NCBI GenBank assembly: GCA_036646055.1
Contig: JAVXMY010000005.1
Span: forward strand, 1-64,000
Direction: 5' to 3'
DNA length: 64,000 bases
From: JAVWMQ01 sp036646055
GTDB taxonomy: Bacteria; Bacillota; Clostridia; Peptostreptococcales; Anaerovoracaceae
Positions 6,871 to 16,044 of this stretch are shown one piece after another. Both the position numbers and the translations under genes were made by a program. The notes beneath the pieces are model-generated. The model saw only the letters and a list, made by a program, of their open reading frames with translations. It was not told where the DNA came from and did not search any database. How positions within the stretch are numbered: the stretch's first letter is position 1; each line of letters opens with the position of its first letter.

Positions 6871-9005
6871 TTATTGCAGAAAAACCATCAGTTGCAAGGA
6901 ATATTTCTGATGCATACGGTATAAAAACTAAAAAAGATGGATATTATGAAGGAGAAAACCTACTTATCACTTGGGTATTTGGGCATTTGCTTCAGCTTTA
7001 TGATGCAGTAGATTATGATTCTAAGATGAGCTCTTGGAAAATGGAAAACTTCCCATTTATACCTGAAGAATATAGTTATAAAGTTAAAACACAAAATGGA
7101 GATAGAACTAAAACTGATCTTGGTGCTCAAAAACAAATAGGAATAATTAAGACTTTAATTGAAAGAGATGATGTTGATGGTATTATATCTGCAACTGACT
7201 GGGATAGAGAAGGTCAGGTTATTGCAGATGAAATTTTTATGTACATAAATCCTAATAAACCGGTGTATAGACTTTTATTAAATGAATGGACTCAAGATGA
7301 AGTTATCAAGGGCATTGAAAGTGTAATATCCAATGATGAAATGAAACCTATGCATGATGCTGGCTTTGGTAGACAAATTGCCGATTGGTTAATAGGAATT
7401 AATTTAACATCAGTTGCAACTGTTAAATATAACAATACAGGAGACCGAAAGCTTCTTAATATTGGTAGAGTGTTACTGCCAACACTTAAGATTATATATG
7501 ATAGAGATATGGAAATTGAAAACTTCAAAAGCTCTAAGTACTACAAGGTTTTAGCAAATGTTAAAAAAGATCAACATCTAGTTGAGAGTATATACTATGA
7601 AGATGATTCTGAAAAAATAGAAGATAAGGCTTATGCTGATGAAATTGAAACAATGATTAAGGATAAGCAGGTTGAAGTAATACACAAAGAAGTTGAAAGA
7701 AAGAAAGAAAAAGCTCCTTTGCTATTCAATTTATCGAATTTGCAAGGATATATTACAAGTAAATTTAAAGGTTTTACTTCAGATAAAGTTTTAAAAGTTG
7801 CACAAGAACTATATGAAAAGAAAATAATTACATACCCTAGAACGGCCAGTTCAGTTTTAGATGAAAGCTTAGTTGATAAAGCCAAAAAAGTATTAGAGGT
7901 TGTTAAAAAGGGATTGCCTTATGAAGATAAGATTGAATTTAAGGTAACTAAAAGGGTATTCGATAGTAAAAAAGTAGAGAGTCACTCTGCTATTATTCCA
8001 ACTTATGTATTACCTAAGAGTATATCTGCCGATGAGAGAATAGTCTACGAAGCTATAAGAAACAGGTTTGTTGCGCAGTTTTTGCCAGAAGCTATAAGTG
8101 AAGAAACCAAGCTAACTATGAAGGTTTTAGACTGTCCTTGCAAAGGGCTTTTAATTGCCAAGGGTAAGGTTCAAATTGAAGAGGGCTTTAGGCTAGCAGA
8201 GAACATTAATTCTAAGGATACACAAATACCTAAGATAGAAAAGGGTGAGATACTTAATATTGAAGAGGCTAAAACTACAGAAGTGGTTAAGAAGCCACCT
8301 AAATACCATAATGAGAAGACATTGCTAAAGGTTATGGAAACTTGCGGTAAAAGTTTTGAAAATGAAGAGTCCGATGAAATGATGATGGCTATTCTTAGTG
8401 GATTTAGTATAGGGACACCAGCAACTAGAGCGGAAACAATTAAAAAACTTAAGGATGTTGGCTACATTGTTCAAAACAAAAAGTCACTTACTACTACGGA
8501 TTTGGGCAAGATGATGGTTGAAACTTTTCCAGTTAGGGAATTGTTTGACCTTGAATATACAGGCAGATTGGAAAAGACATTATCCGATATTGAGAAGAAA
8601 AAGTTTGATCAAAAGGATTTCTTGGATATAATTCGTAACTTTACAACTCAGGCGGTTTCGGATATTAAAGAAGATACGGTATTTGCATCAAAGGTTATTT
8701 TGCCTGAAGATGTTGAGGTTATAGGAATATGTCCTGAGTGTGGAAATCCAATTATAGAATCTGATAAGGCTTTTGGATGTAGTAACTGGAGAAATGGTTG
8801 CCGCTATACTATATGGAAAAATGATAGTTTCATAGAAACTTTAGGTAAAAAAGTTTCTAAGGAAATGGTTAGACTGCTTTTGCAAAATGGCAAGGTGGGA
8901 TTTCATGGGCTCAAAAGCAAAAAAGGCAATAAGTTTAGTGCTTACTTAAGATATGAGAAGGACTTAGAAAAAAATCAATACAGTTGGAAAATGGATTTTA
9001 TATAA
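6858..9005 (+). CDS. topB: DNA topoisomerase III (type IA)
   Basis: This 715-residue enzyme passes single DNA strands to resolve recombination and replication intermediates. It has the Toprim domain at the N-terminus (VIIAEKPSVARNI; ATDWDREGQVIADE near 112-125), the catalytic tyrosine in ITYPRTASSVL near 325, and the topoisomerase III core through about residue 600. The C-terminus has a Cys motif (CPECGNPII ... CSNWRNGC) followed by a crypton-like Toprim-associated domain. It starts 10 nt after the aldehyde dehydrogenase, in a 14-bp tandem duplication, and is probably cotranscribed with it. Confidence 0.95.
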   Translation: MKKVIIAEKPSVARNISDAYGIKTKKDGYYEGENLLITWVFGHLLQLYDAVDYDSKMSSWKMENFPFIPEEYSYKVKTQNGDRTKTDLGAQKQIGIIKTLIERDDVDGIISATDWDREGQVIADEIFMYINPNKPVYRLLLNEWTQDEVIKGIESVISNDEMKPMHDAGFGRQIADWLIGINLTSVATVKYNNTGDRKLLNIGRVLLPTLKIIYDRDMEIENFKSSKYYKVLANVKKDQHLVESIYYEDDSEKIEDKAYADEIETMIKDKQVEVIHKEVERKKEKAPLLFNLSNLQGYITSKFKGFTSDKVLKVAQELYEKKIITYPRTASSVLDESLVDKAKKVLEVVKKGLPYEDKIEFKVTKRVFDSKKVESHSAIIPTYVLPKSISADERIVYEAIRNRFVAQFLPEAISEETKLTMKVLDCPCKGLLIAKGKVQIEEGFRLAENINSKDTQIPKIEKGEILNIEEAKTTEVVKKPPKYHNEKTLLKVMETCGKSFENEESDEMMMAILSGFSIGTPATRAETIKKLKDVGYIVQNKKSLTTTDLGKMMVETFPVRELFDLEYTGRLEKTLSDIEKKKFDQKDFLDIIRNFTTQAVSDIKEDTVFASKVILPEDVEVIGICPECGNPIIESDKAFGCSNWRNGCRYTIWKNDSFIETLGKKVSKEMVRLLLQNGKVGFHGLKSKKGNKFSAYLRYEKDLEKNQYSWKMDFI

Positions 9006-9068
9006 ATCTAGTAATATTTCATAGGAAGTTTAGACGAAAGGTAGTAAGTAAAAATAATATTTGCTAAA

Positions 9069-11729
9069 ATGATTAATATGGAAAATAGAATAATAATTAT
9101 AGATGGAAACAGTTTAATAAACAGGGCATATTATGCAATGCAAAGACCAATGATTACAAAAGAGGGAATATACACTCAGGGGATTTATGGTTTTGTTAAT
9201 ATGCTTAAAAAGATAAATAGAGAATATGAGTCAGGATACATTGTAGTAACTTTTGACTTAAAGGCTCCGACTTTTAGACATAAGGAATACAGCGAATATA
9301 AGGCTGGGCGTAAAAAAATGCCCCCAGAACTTGCAATGCAGATGCCTATTTTAAAGGACCTTCTTAAGGCGATGAACATTAAAATTGTTCAAGAGGAAGG
9401 ATTTGAAGCAGATGATCTAATTGGAACAATTGCAAGGTGTGGTGAAGAGGAAGGTCTAGAGCCGTTAATTATTACGGGAGATAAGGATGCTCTTCAGCTG
9501 GCTACAGATAAAACAAAAGTGATGATAACGAAGAAGGGAATAAGTGAATTTGAACTTTATGACCATGATTTCTTTGTGGAAAATTACGGGTTTACACCGA
9601 CAGAATTTATAGATTATAAGGGGTTAATGGGAGATAAATCAGATAATATTCCAGGAGTTCCTGGTGTAGGGGAAAAAACTGCAAGTAGGCTGATTTTGGA
9701 GTATAGAAGTATTGAGGCCATTATAGATAGCATAGAAGAATTAAAACCGGCAGGGCTTAAGAAGAAAATTGAAGAAAATGTTCCCCTTGCGCTAATGAGC
9801 AAGAAACTGGCAACAATAAATAGATTCGTACCAATTGAAATAGATTTTAATCAGTATAAGTTTGAAGAAATAAATCAGGAAGAAGTAATATTTATATATA
9901 AGAAACTTGAATTTAATAGATTCTTAAAAGAAATGACTAAGTCTCAAGGAACTTCATTGGAACCCCAAGAAGAAATTTTGCCATTGGAGGTAATAAGAGT
10001 TTCTTCAAAAGAAGAAATTGATAAGGCCTTTAAAGGAATAGATGGAAGTAGTTTAATAGGTATTAAATCCTTCGGCAATAATAATCATATGGATACTCCT
10101 AATTGTAATGGAATAGGGGTTTTGGTTGACGATAAATGTTATTATATCGATAATAGTCAGCAGGATAATTTGAGTAGTGTTGTTGATAAATTCCAGGAGG
10201 CTAAACCATATTTATATGGTCATGATTTGAAAAATGAATACTTCCTATTAATGAATAAGGGTTTATTTGAATTTAACACTAAGTATGATACGGCAATAGC
10301 GGAATATGTAATAGACTCTAGTCAAAAATCTTACGATTTAGAACTGCTTGTAGCTAAGTACTTTGATTTAGTGATATCTTTTGATGGAGATTCTAGTGAA
10401 GAACAGATTGAATTGTTTGCAGATCCAGCTGCAGACAATATGAAAGCTACAGGTAAGTGGTTTGCCGCACTAAAGGCTATTATGAAGATACAAGAGTCTG
10501 TTTTGGAAGAAGAAAAAGTGACTTCTATTTTAAATAATGTTGAAATCCCATTAGTTGAGGTAATGGCTTATCTTGAATATGTAGGATTTAGAGTATCAAA
10601 AGAAGAGCTGTCTAACCAGGGGAAATTTATACAAAAGAGAATTGACCAACTTACAGAGCAAATATATGAACTGGCAGGAGAAGAATTTAATATTAAAAGT
10701 CCCAGCCAGTTAGGACCAATATTATTTGATAAATTAGAACTAAAAGGTGGTAAGAAAACTAAAAGAGGATATTCTACTAATGCAGATATTTTAGAAAAAA
10801 TTAAAGATTCACATGAAATAATACCTCTTATACTTGAATATAGAACAGTTACTAAATTAATGGGCACATATATAGATGGTCTTATTCCCCTTATTAGTAA
10901 TGATGAAAGAATACATGCTAGGTTTAACCAAACAGTTACGACTACAGGGAGAATAAGTAGTTCTGAGCCTAATCTTCAGAATATACCAGTTAGAAGTGAA
11001 CTTGGCAGACTGATTAGAAAGGCTTTTATTCCAAGTGAAGGTGCTACATTAATTGGTGCAGATTATTCACAAATTGAACTTAGGGTGCTAGCTGATATGA
11101 GCTCTGATCAACTTTTATTAGATTCATTTAATAATGGATTAGACATTCATAAGGCTACAGCTGCTAGAGTTTTAGGTATTCCAGAAGATGAAATAACATC
11201 TATTCAAAGAAGTAGGGCTAAAGCTGTTAACTTTGGAGTAATATATGGAATGAGTTCTTTTGGGCTTTCCGAGGAACTTTCTATTACTAGAAAAGAAGCA
11301 GATTCTTATATCAAAGAGTATTTTGCTAAACATGAAGCTGTAAAGAAATTCATGGATAGCCAAGTAGAAATGGCTAGAAACAATGGTTTTGTAACTACTA
11401 TTTTAGGTCGTAAGAGATATATTAAAGAAATTAATGCATCAAACTTTATGGCAAGGCAGCAAGGCGAAAGATTAGCTATGAATACGCCTATTCAGGGAAG
11501 TGCCGCAGATATTATTAAAATAGCAATGATCAACGTCTATTCTGCGCTAAAAGACTATAAATCAAGACTTATTTTACAGGTTCATGATGAACTTATTATT
11601 GAAGCATATGAGGATGAGCTTAATGTTGTTGAAGGAATTTTAAGGGAATCAATGGAAGATGCTTTAAAATTAAAGGTGAAATTGGAGGTTTCCTTAAATA
11701 AGGGAGACAATTGGTATTTACTTAAATAA
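9069..11729 (+). CDS. polA: DNA polymerase I
   Basis: An 886-residue family A polymerase for Okazaki fragment maturation and repair. Residues 1-290 form the 5'-3' FEN-like nuclease (LINRAYYAM, EADDLIGT, GLMGDKSDNIPGVPGVGEKTA). The palm carries motif A DYSQIELRVLA, motif B RSRAKAVNFGVIYG and motif C QVHDELIIEA. The middle 3'-5' exonuclease-like region (about 310-480) lacks the DxE metal motif at its start (LIGIKSFGNN), so proofreading is probably lost, as in Bacillus and Thermus Pol I. The ribosome site is weak; an in-frame ATG at 9078 is an alternative start. CoaE follows 9 nt later. Confidence 0.96.
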   Translation: MINMENRIIIIDGNSLINRAYYAMQRPMITKEGIYTQGIYGFVNMLKKINREYESGYIVVTFDLKAPTFRHKEYSEYKAGRKKMPPELAMQMPILKDLLKAMNIKIVQEEGFEADDLIGTIARCGEEEGLEPLIITGDKDALQLATDKTKVMITKKGISEFELYDHDFFVENYGFTPTEFIDYKGLMGDKSDNIPGVPGVGEKTASRLILEYRSIEAIIDSIEELKPAGLKKKIEENVPLALMSKKLATINRFVPIEIDFNQYKFEEINQEEVIFIYKKLEFNRFLKEMTKSQGTSLEPQEEILPLEVIRVSSKEEIDKAFKGIDGSSLIGIKSFGNNNHMDTPNCNGIGVLVDDKCYYIDNSQQDNLSSVVDKFQEAKPYLYGHDLKNEYFLLMNKGLFEFNTKYDTAIAEYVIDSSQKSYDLELLVAKYFDLVISFDGDSSEEQIELFADPAADNMKATGKWFAALKAIMKIQESVLEEEKVTSILNNVEIPLVEVMAYLEYVGFRVSKEELSNQGKFIQKRIDQLTEQIYELAGEEFNIKSPSQLGPILFDKLELKGGKKTKRGYSTNADILEKIKDSHEIIPLILEYRTVTKLMGTYIDGLIPLISNDERIHARFNQTVTTTGRISSSEPNLQNIPVRSELGRLIRKAFIPSEGATLIGADYSQIELRVLADMSSDQLLLDSFNNGLDIHKATAARVLGIPEDEITSIQRSRAKAVNFGVIYGMSSFGLSEELSITRKEADSYIKEYFAKHEAVKKFMDSQVEMARNNGFVTTILGRKRYIKEINASNFMARQQGERLAMNTPIQGSAADIIKIAMINVYSALKDYKSRLILQVHDELIIEAYEDELNVVEGILRESMEDALKLKVKLEVSLNKGDNWYLLK

Positions 11730-11738
11730 AGGAGCAAA

Positions 11739-12314
11739 ATGAAAGTTGGCATAACAGGTGGAATCGGCAGTGGTAAATCAACTGTTAGTGATTACTTAAG
11801 GTCTAAAGGACTTATAATAATAGATGCTGATCAAATTAGTAGAGATATCGTCAAAAAAGATAGTCCTGTATTAATGAAATTGGTAGAAACTTTTGGAAGT
11901 GATATAATTGATCAAGAGGGTAATTTGAGAAGAAAGTACTTGGCAGAAATAGTTTTTTCTAATAAGGAAAAGAAGGAGTTTCTTGATGGTATTATGATGA
12001 AGGAAATTACAAATATTATTGAGGAAAAATTTAAAATGGCTGCTGGTTTAACAGTATTTTTAGATGCTCCTTTATTGTTTGAAGCTGGGTTAAGTAACAA
12101 AGTGGATGTAACCATACTTATTACAGCCTCTAAAGAGGCTAGGTTATCTAGGGTAGCTCTAAGAGATAACGTAGAAAAAAGTCATGTTGAAGAGAGAATG
12201 AATAATCAGATGAGCGATGATGAAAAAATCAAACTTGCGGATTATGTTATAGAGAATAATGGATCAAAGGAGGAACTTTATTTAGAAATAGATAAGGCGT
12301 TAAAAAAAATATGA
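11739..12314 (+). CDS. coaE: dephospho-CoA kinase
   Basis: CoaE phosphorylates the 3'-OH of dephospho-CoA, the last step of coenzyme A synthesis. The 191-residue length is normal. The P-loop is GITGGIGSGKSTV at residues 4-16, IDADQISRDIV binds substrate, and FLDAPLLFEAGL is the lid/core motif. AAGGAG precedes the ATG. polA-coaE adjacency is common in Clostridia. Its stop codon overlaps the start of the next gene by 4 nt. Confidence 0.96.
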   Translation: MKVGITGGIGSGKSTVSDYLRSKGLIIIDADQISRDIVKKDSPVLMKLVETFGSDIIDQEGNLRRKYLAEIVFSNKEKKEFLDGIMMKEITNIIEEKFKMAAGLTVFLDAPLLFEAGLSNKVDVTILITASKEARLSRVALRDNVEKSHVEERMNNQMSDDEKIKLADYVIENNGSKEELYLEIDKALKKI

Positions 12315-13945
12315 AATACTTTAAGCGTGTTACGGCAGTTGGACTTATAATTGTTATGTTGTTTTCTTTAACTAGTTGTCTTGATGATGAGGTAAGCATT
12401 GTAAATAAGAAAACTGTTGTTGAAGAATCAAATAAAGTTTATTTAGAAATGGATAAACCCGAAACATTGAATCCTATTTTATCAATGGAGCGAGATGTAT
12501 ATAATATATCAAAGCTTGTATATGATAGTTTATTTACTGTTGATAATAATTATAAACCTGTAAACGGACTTGTTTCTAATTATAATTATGATAAATCAAA
12601 CAACAAACTTACTTTAGCCCTTGAACATAGAATTAATTGGCATGACGGTGATAAATTTACAGCTAAGGATGTAGAGTTTACAATTAATGCTATTAAAGCA
12701 GTAGGTTCTAAAGGACCATATTTTCAAATGATAGATAAAATTGGACGTGCTAGTGTAACTGGAGAATATTCTATAGATATTTATTTTAAAGACAAGAATA
12801 ATATGGCCTTAGAAAATTTATGCTTCCCTATATTACCATCTCATAAGTTTAATAGTTCTTATGAAGCAGCAAATAAGAAAACAGATTTTAATTTAGTTGG
12901 CACAGGACAATACAAGAGTAAAAAGTACTTGGCTAACAAAGAACTTTTCTTAAAGGCAAATAGCAAATATTTTGGAGAAGCGCCTAGAAGTGAAGTTCAC
13001 ATTTTGATTCTGCCGGAAAATGCAAATAAAACTAAATTAGTTGAGTCTAGTAACATTTCTGCTTTAGAAGATCCTTCTGAGATTAGAGAAACTAAAATAG
13101 AAAAAAAGGGTATGAAAATTAAAAATTTTGCTGATAATAAATTAATAATGCTAGGTTATAATTTCAAAAATGAAAATTTGCAAAATGTTAATTTAAGAAA
13201 AGCAATTGCCCATGTAGTAGATAAGAAGGCTATTATCGAAGAGATATATATTAATAGTGGTATTTCTTCAAACTCAATATACCCACCGGGATATTATGAG
13301 ATTAATAAAAAGAAAGATTCATATAAATATAGTTTAGAGAAAGCAAGTAGTATGCTTAAAAAAGGTGGGCTAACTGATAGTGATAAGGATAAAGTTATTG
13401 AAGACAAAAAGGGTAATAATTTATCTTTAAATATTTTGACGAATTCAGATGATCAAGATAGGGTTCGTATTGCAGAGATGCTACAGGAATACTTAGAAGA
13501 TATAGGATTACAGGCCACTGTAACTTCTGTTCCACAAAAAACATATTTATCCTATTTAGAAAGAGGTAAATTCGATTTATATATTGGTGAATTATCTCTT
13601 GATGAGACCTATGATTTTAGACCTTACTTACATAGTGCTGGGGCAATGAATTTTGGCAAATATACCAATGAAAATTTGGACTCTAATATGGACAAAATAT
13701 TCCAAGGTATAAGTACAGAAAATAAGGGAGAACTGGTCAAAAAGATTGATGATTTTACAAGAGATGAATTGCCTTGCTATCCAATTTGCTATAAAAGCAT
13801 TGGCTTGATTAAAGCGCCTACATTAAAAGGAGAGGTTAATCCTAATTATTTTAATATTTATAATAACATTAATACATGGTATAATGAACTTGAAATTACA
13901 GTAGATGAAAATGGGGAGGATGTTGAAACTCCACCAGCAGAATAA
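12311..13945 (+). CDS. extracellular solute-binding lipoprotein, family 5 (peptide/nickel type)
   Basis: A type II signal peptide with lipobox LTSC (Cys23) anchors this 544-residue protein outside the membrane. The mature part matches OppA/DppA-like family 5 binding proteins (NPILSMERDVYNISKLVYDSL, IAEMLQEYLEDIGLQATV, then a C-terminal lobe ending in an acidic tail). No oppBCDF permease or ATPase gene is nearby; the gene overlaps coaE by 4 nt. It may feed a transporter encoded elsewhere or act as a sensor. The start lacks a strong ribosome site, consistent with translational coupling to coaE. Ligand cannot be predicted. Confidence 0.92.
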   Translation: MKYFKRVTAVGLIIVMLFSLTSCLDDEVSIVNKKTVVEESNKVYLEMDKPETLNPILSMERDVYNISKLVYDSLFTVDNNYKPVNGLVSNYNYDKSNNKLTLALEHRINWHDGDKFTAKDVEFTINAIKAVGSKGPYFQMIDKIGRASVTGEYSIDIYFKDKNNMALENLCFPILPSHKFNSSYEAANKKTDFNLVGTGQYKSKKYLANKELFLKANSKYFGEAPRSEVHILILPENANKTKLVESSNISALEDPSEIRETKIEKKGMKIKNFADNKLIMLGYNFKNENLQNVNLRKAIAHVVDKKAIIEEIYINSGISSNSIYPPGYYEINKKKDSYKYSLEKASSMLKKGGLTDSDKDKVIEDKKGNNLSLNILTNSDDQDRVRIAEMLQEYLEDIGLQATVTSVPQKTYLSYLERGKFDLYIGELSLDETYDFRPYLHSAGAMNFGKYTNENLDSNMDKIFQGISTENKGELVKKIDDFTRDELPCYPICYKSIGLIKAPTLKGEVNPNYFNIYNNINTWYNELEITVDENGEDVETPPAE

Positions 13946-13959
13946 TCACTATACTAAAT

Positions 13960-13980
13960 AAGGGGTGCTAGTCACCCTTT
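13960..13980 (+). terminator. weak hairpin after the binding-protein gene
   Basis: An 8-bp stem with one G-U pair (13960-13967 with 13973-13980) is followed by ATATAT rather than a T tract. It may attenuate read-through or serve as an RNA processing site before the tRNA. Confidence 0.4.
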
Positions 13981-13988
13981 ATATATGT

Positions 13989-14070
13989 GCGGCTGTGGCG
14001 GAATGGCAGACGCGCACGCTTGAGGGGCGTGTGGGCAACCGTGCTGGTTCGAGTCCAGTCAGCCGCACCA
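13989..14070 (+). tRNA. tRNA-Leu (anticodon GAG)
   Basis: The acceptor stem GCGGCTG pairs with CAGCCGC, the discriminator A and encoded CCA follow, and the anticodon stem CACGC/GCGTG presents GAG at 14022-14024, which reads CUC and CUU. A long variable arm (GTGGGCAACCGTGC region) marks it as class II, and TTCGAGTC is the T loop. It stands alone between protein genes and is followed by an intrinsic terminator. A clear promoter was not found. Confidence 0.96.
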
Positions 14071-14074
14071 ATAG

Positions 14075-14108
14075 ACCTATCTTTTCTAAAGAGAAAGATA
14101 GGTTTTTT
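14075..14108 (+). terminator. intrinsic terminator of tRNA-Leu(GAG)
   Basis: A 10-bp perfect stem ACCTATCTTT/AAAGATAGGT (14075-14084 with 14094-14103) is followed by a T tract. Confidence 0.85.
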
Positions 14109-14110
14109 AA

Positions 14111-14177
14111 TTGACTTTTTTTAAATTGCTAGTATACTTTAGTTATATTAATCATACAAATCATACAAATCGTATTA
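14111..14177 (+). promoter_or_regulatory. promoter and tandem 9-bp repeats upstream of the AbrB-like gene
   Basis: TTGACT (14111-14116) and TATACT (14133-14138) are 16 bp apart. Just downstream, ATCATACAA occurs twice head to tail (14151-14159, 14160-14168) with a third, degenerate copy ATCGTATTA. The repeats lie in the predicted 5' leader, a suitable place for an autorepressor; AbrB-type proteins bind such AT-rich repeats. The operator function is inference. Confidence 0.55.
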
Positions 14178-14192
14178 AAGGGAGGCGTTTTT

Positions 14193-14429
14193 ATGAAAAA
14201 ACCTAAAGGCAAATATGCTTGGACTGTAAAGGTTGGCGAAAAGGGCCAATTTGTTATACCAAAAGAGGCTAGGGATGTTTTTGATATTAAACCAGGAGAC
14301 ACTTTGATTGTTCTTGGAGACATAAAGAGAGGAATTGCCATTCCACCAAAAAATTTATTTGCTAAAATTGCAAATACAATTTTTTTAGGAAACGACCCAA
14401 CTAAGGATGATGAAGAGGAGGAACAATGA
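14193..14429 (+). CDS. AbrB/MazE/SpoVT family DNA-binding regulator
   Basis: A 78-residue protein with a swapped-hairpin AbrB domain at about residues 8-52: GEKGQFVIPKEARDVFDIKPGD is the classic sequence and is shared with transition-state regulators. The C-terminus ends in an acidic tail (DDEEEEQ). GGAGGCG lies before the ATG. The stop overlaps the ABC ATPase start by 4 nt, so this regulator is coupled to the exporter genes that follow. Comparable Firmicute operons often use a GntR regulator in this position (YtrA type); here an AbrB-like protein takes it. Confidence 0.93.
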   Translation: MKKPKGKYAWTVKVGEKGQFVIPKEARDVFDIKPGDTLIVLGDIKRGIAIPPKNLFAKIANTIFLGNDPTKDDEEEEQ

Positions 14430-15277
14430 TGAATGTTCTAGCTGTCAAGGATTTAGTGAAAAGGTATCCGAATTTTTCTCTTGATAAAATTTCTTTTGCT
14501 TTAGAGCAAGGAAAAATAACCGGATTTATTGGACGAAACGGAGCGGGTAAGTCTACGACTCTTAATTCTCTTTTTAATTTTATTCACCCCCAAAGTGGAG
14601 AAATTAAGTTTTTTGGCTTGGATTTCAACCAAAACGAAACAAAGATAAAAGAAAAAGTCGGGTTTGTATCAAGTGGAGTAAATTATTATCCTACTAAGAA
14701 ACTTAAAAAAATTTCTGCAATTACTAAAATGTTTTATGATCAATGGGATGAAACTGCCTATCAAAAATATATAAAAATGTTTAATCTTGATGAAAACAAG
14801 ACGCCAGCACAGCTTTCAGCAGGAATGAAGGTTAAATATGCACTTACACTGGCATTATCTCATAATGCAGAACTGCTGATTTTAGATGAGCCTACTAGTG
14901 GTCTTGATCCTGTTTCTAGAGATGATTTGCTAGATGTTTTTATGGATTTATGCGATAAAGGGAAAACAATTCTGTTTTCTACTCACATTACTTCTGATCT
15001 TGATAAATGTGCTGATAACATTATATATATTAAAAATGGAAAAATTATAGCCGAAACTACAACAAAAGATTTTCAAGAATCATATAAAATTGTTTCCTTT
15101 GGCAATAAAGAAGAAATGAAAGAGTATAAGGACTTACTTATGGGCACTAAAAGAATCAAAGAAAGATATTCAGCACTTATTAGAACTGAAAATGAAAAGA
15201 AATTTGATTGTAATATAGAACCAGCTAATTTAGAAGAAATTATGATACATTTAGAGAAGGAGGGTTACAATGGTTAA
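14426..15277 (+). CDS. ABC-2 type exporter ATPase subunit
   Basis: This 283-residue nucleotide-binding protein has Walker A GRNGAGKST near residue 37, a signature motif varied to LSAGMK in place of LSGGQ, Walker B LLILDEPTSGLDP, and the H-loop FSTHITSDL. The sequence style (VSSGVNYYPTKKLKKIS, signature SAGMK) is that of the YtrB/bacitracin-type ABC-2 ATPases of Firmicutes, which work with small permeases in envelope stress or antibiotic resistance. It overlaps the AbrB-like gene by 4 nt and the permease by 8 nt. Cargo is unknown. Confidence 0.93.
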   Translation: MMNVLAVKDLVKRYPNFSLDKISFALEQGKITGFIGRNGAGKSTTLNSLFNFIHPQSGEIKFFGLDFNQNETKIKEKVGFVSSGVNYYPTKKLKKISAITKMFYDQWDETAYQKYIKMFNLDENKTPAQLSAGMKVKYALTLALSHNAELLILDEPTSGLDPVSRDDLLDVFMDLCDKGKTILFSTHITSDLDKCADNIIYIKNGKIIAETTTKDFQESYKIVSFGNKEEMKEYKDLLMGTKRIKERYSALIRTENEKKFDCNIEPANLEEIMIHLEKEGYNG

Positions 15278-15920
15278 CTTGTTAAAAAAAGAGTTTAGTC
15301 TTGCGATGCACCCTATTGTACCGATGATGCTTGCACTGTCAGCAATGGTATTGATACCGAACTATCCATATGTTGTGATTTTCTTTTATGTTTCAATGGC
15401 TGTATTTTTTACATGTCTTACAGGTAGAGAGAATAATGATATTATTTATTCTATAAATTTACCTGTAGCAAAGAAAAATATTGTCAAAGCAAGGTTTATA
15501 TTTACAATAATTTTACAACTTGTACAGCTGTTACTTATGATTCCTTTTGTGATTATAAATGAAAATATTAATCCCACTGGGAATCAGGCGGGAATGGACG
15601 CTAATATTTCTTTATTTGGGCTTGCATTTATTGTTTATGGGTTGTTTAATTTTATGTTTTTTGGCAGCTACTACAAGAATGTTTATAAGGTAGGGGTGGC
15701 TTTTATTAAATCTAGTATTTTGATATTTATACTTACAGGATTTGATATTGTTGCTACATATGCTATTCCTTTTGTAAGGGATGTATTGGATACAGCTGAT
15801 TTTGAGTATCTATCTTATAAAATTTTATTTTTAGGCGTTGGATTGGTGTTTTACTTTATTGTAACAGCAATTACTTACAAGAGGAGCGTAGGTAACTTCG
15901 AGAGGCAAGATTTAAATTAA
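15270..15920 (+). CDS. ABC-2 type exporter permease subunit
   Basis: A 216-residue membrane protein with about six hydrophobic segments, matching the ABC-2 permease (DUF3169/YtrC-like) group found downstream of GntR or AbrB regulators. The N-terminus MVNLLKKEFSLAMHP is a typical amphipathic lead-in. GAAGGAGGG precedes the ATG inside the ATPase gene. It completes a regulator-ATPase-permease operon closed by a terminator. Confidence 0.88.
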   Translation: MVNLLKKEFSLAMHPIVPMMLALSAMVLIPNYPYVVIFFYVSMAVFFTCLTGRENNDIIYSINLPVAKKNIVKARFIFTIILQLVQLLLMIPFVIINENINPTGNQAGMDANISLFGLAFIVYGLFNFMFFGSYYKNVYKVGVAFIKSSILIFILTGFDIVATYAIPFVRDVLDTADFEYLSYKILFLGVGLVFYFIVTAITYKRSVGNFERQDLN

Positions 15921-15955
15921 TATATAGCGTGTCAACTTGGCACGCTATATTTTAT
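15921..15955 (+). terminator. intrinsic terminator of the AbrB-ABC operon
   Basis: A 10-bp stem ATATAGCGTG/CACGCTATAT (15921-15930 with 15940-15949) precedes a short T-rich run. Confidence 0.75.
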
Positions 15956-16044
15956 GTTATTTTGTAATATTAACTAATTTGATAGAACTAGTTAAAGATA
16001 TATGATAAAATTGTCACAAGTAAAAAATAGAAGGTGAAAATGAA

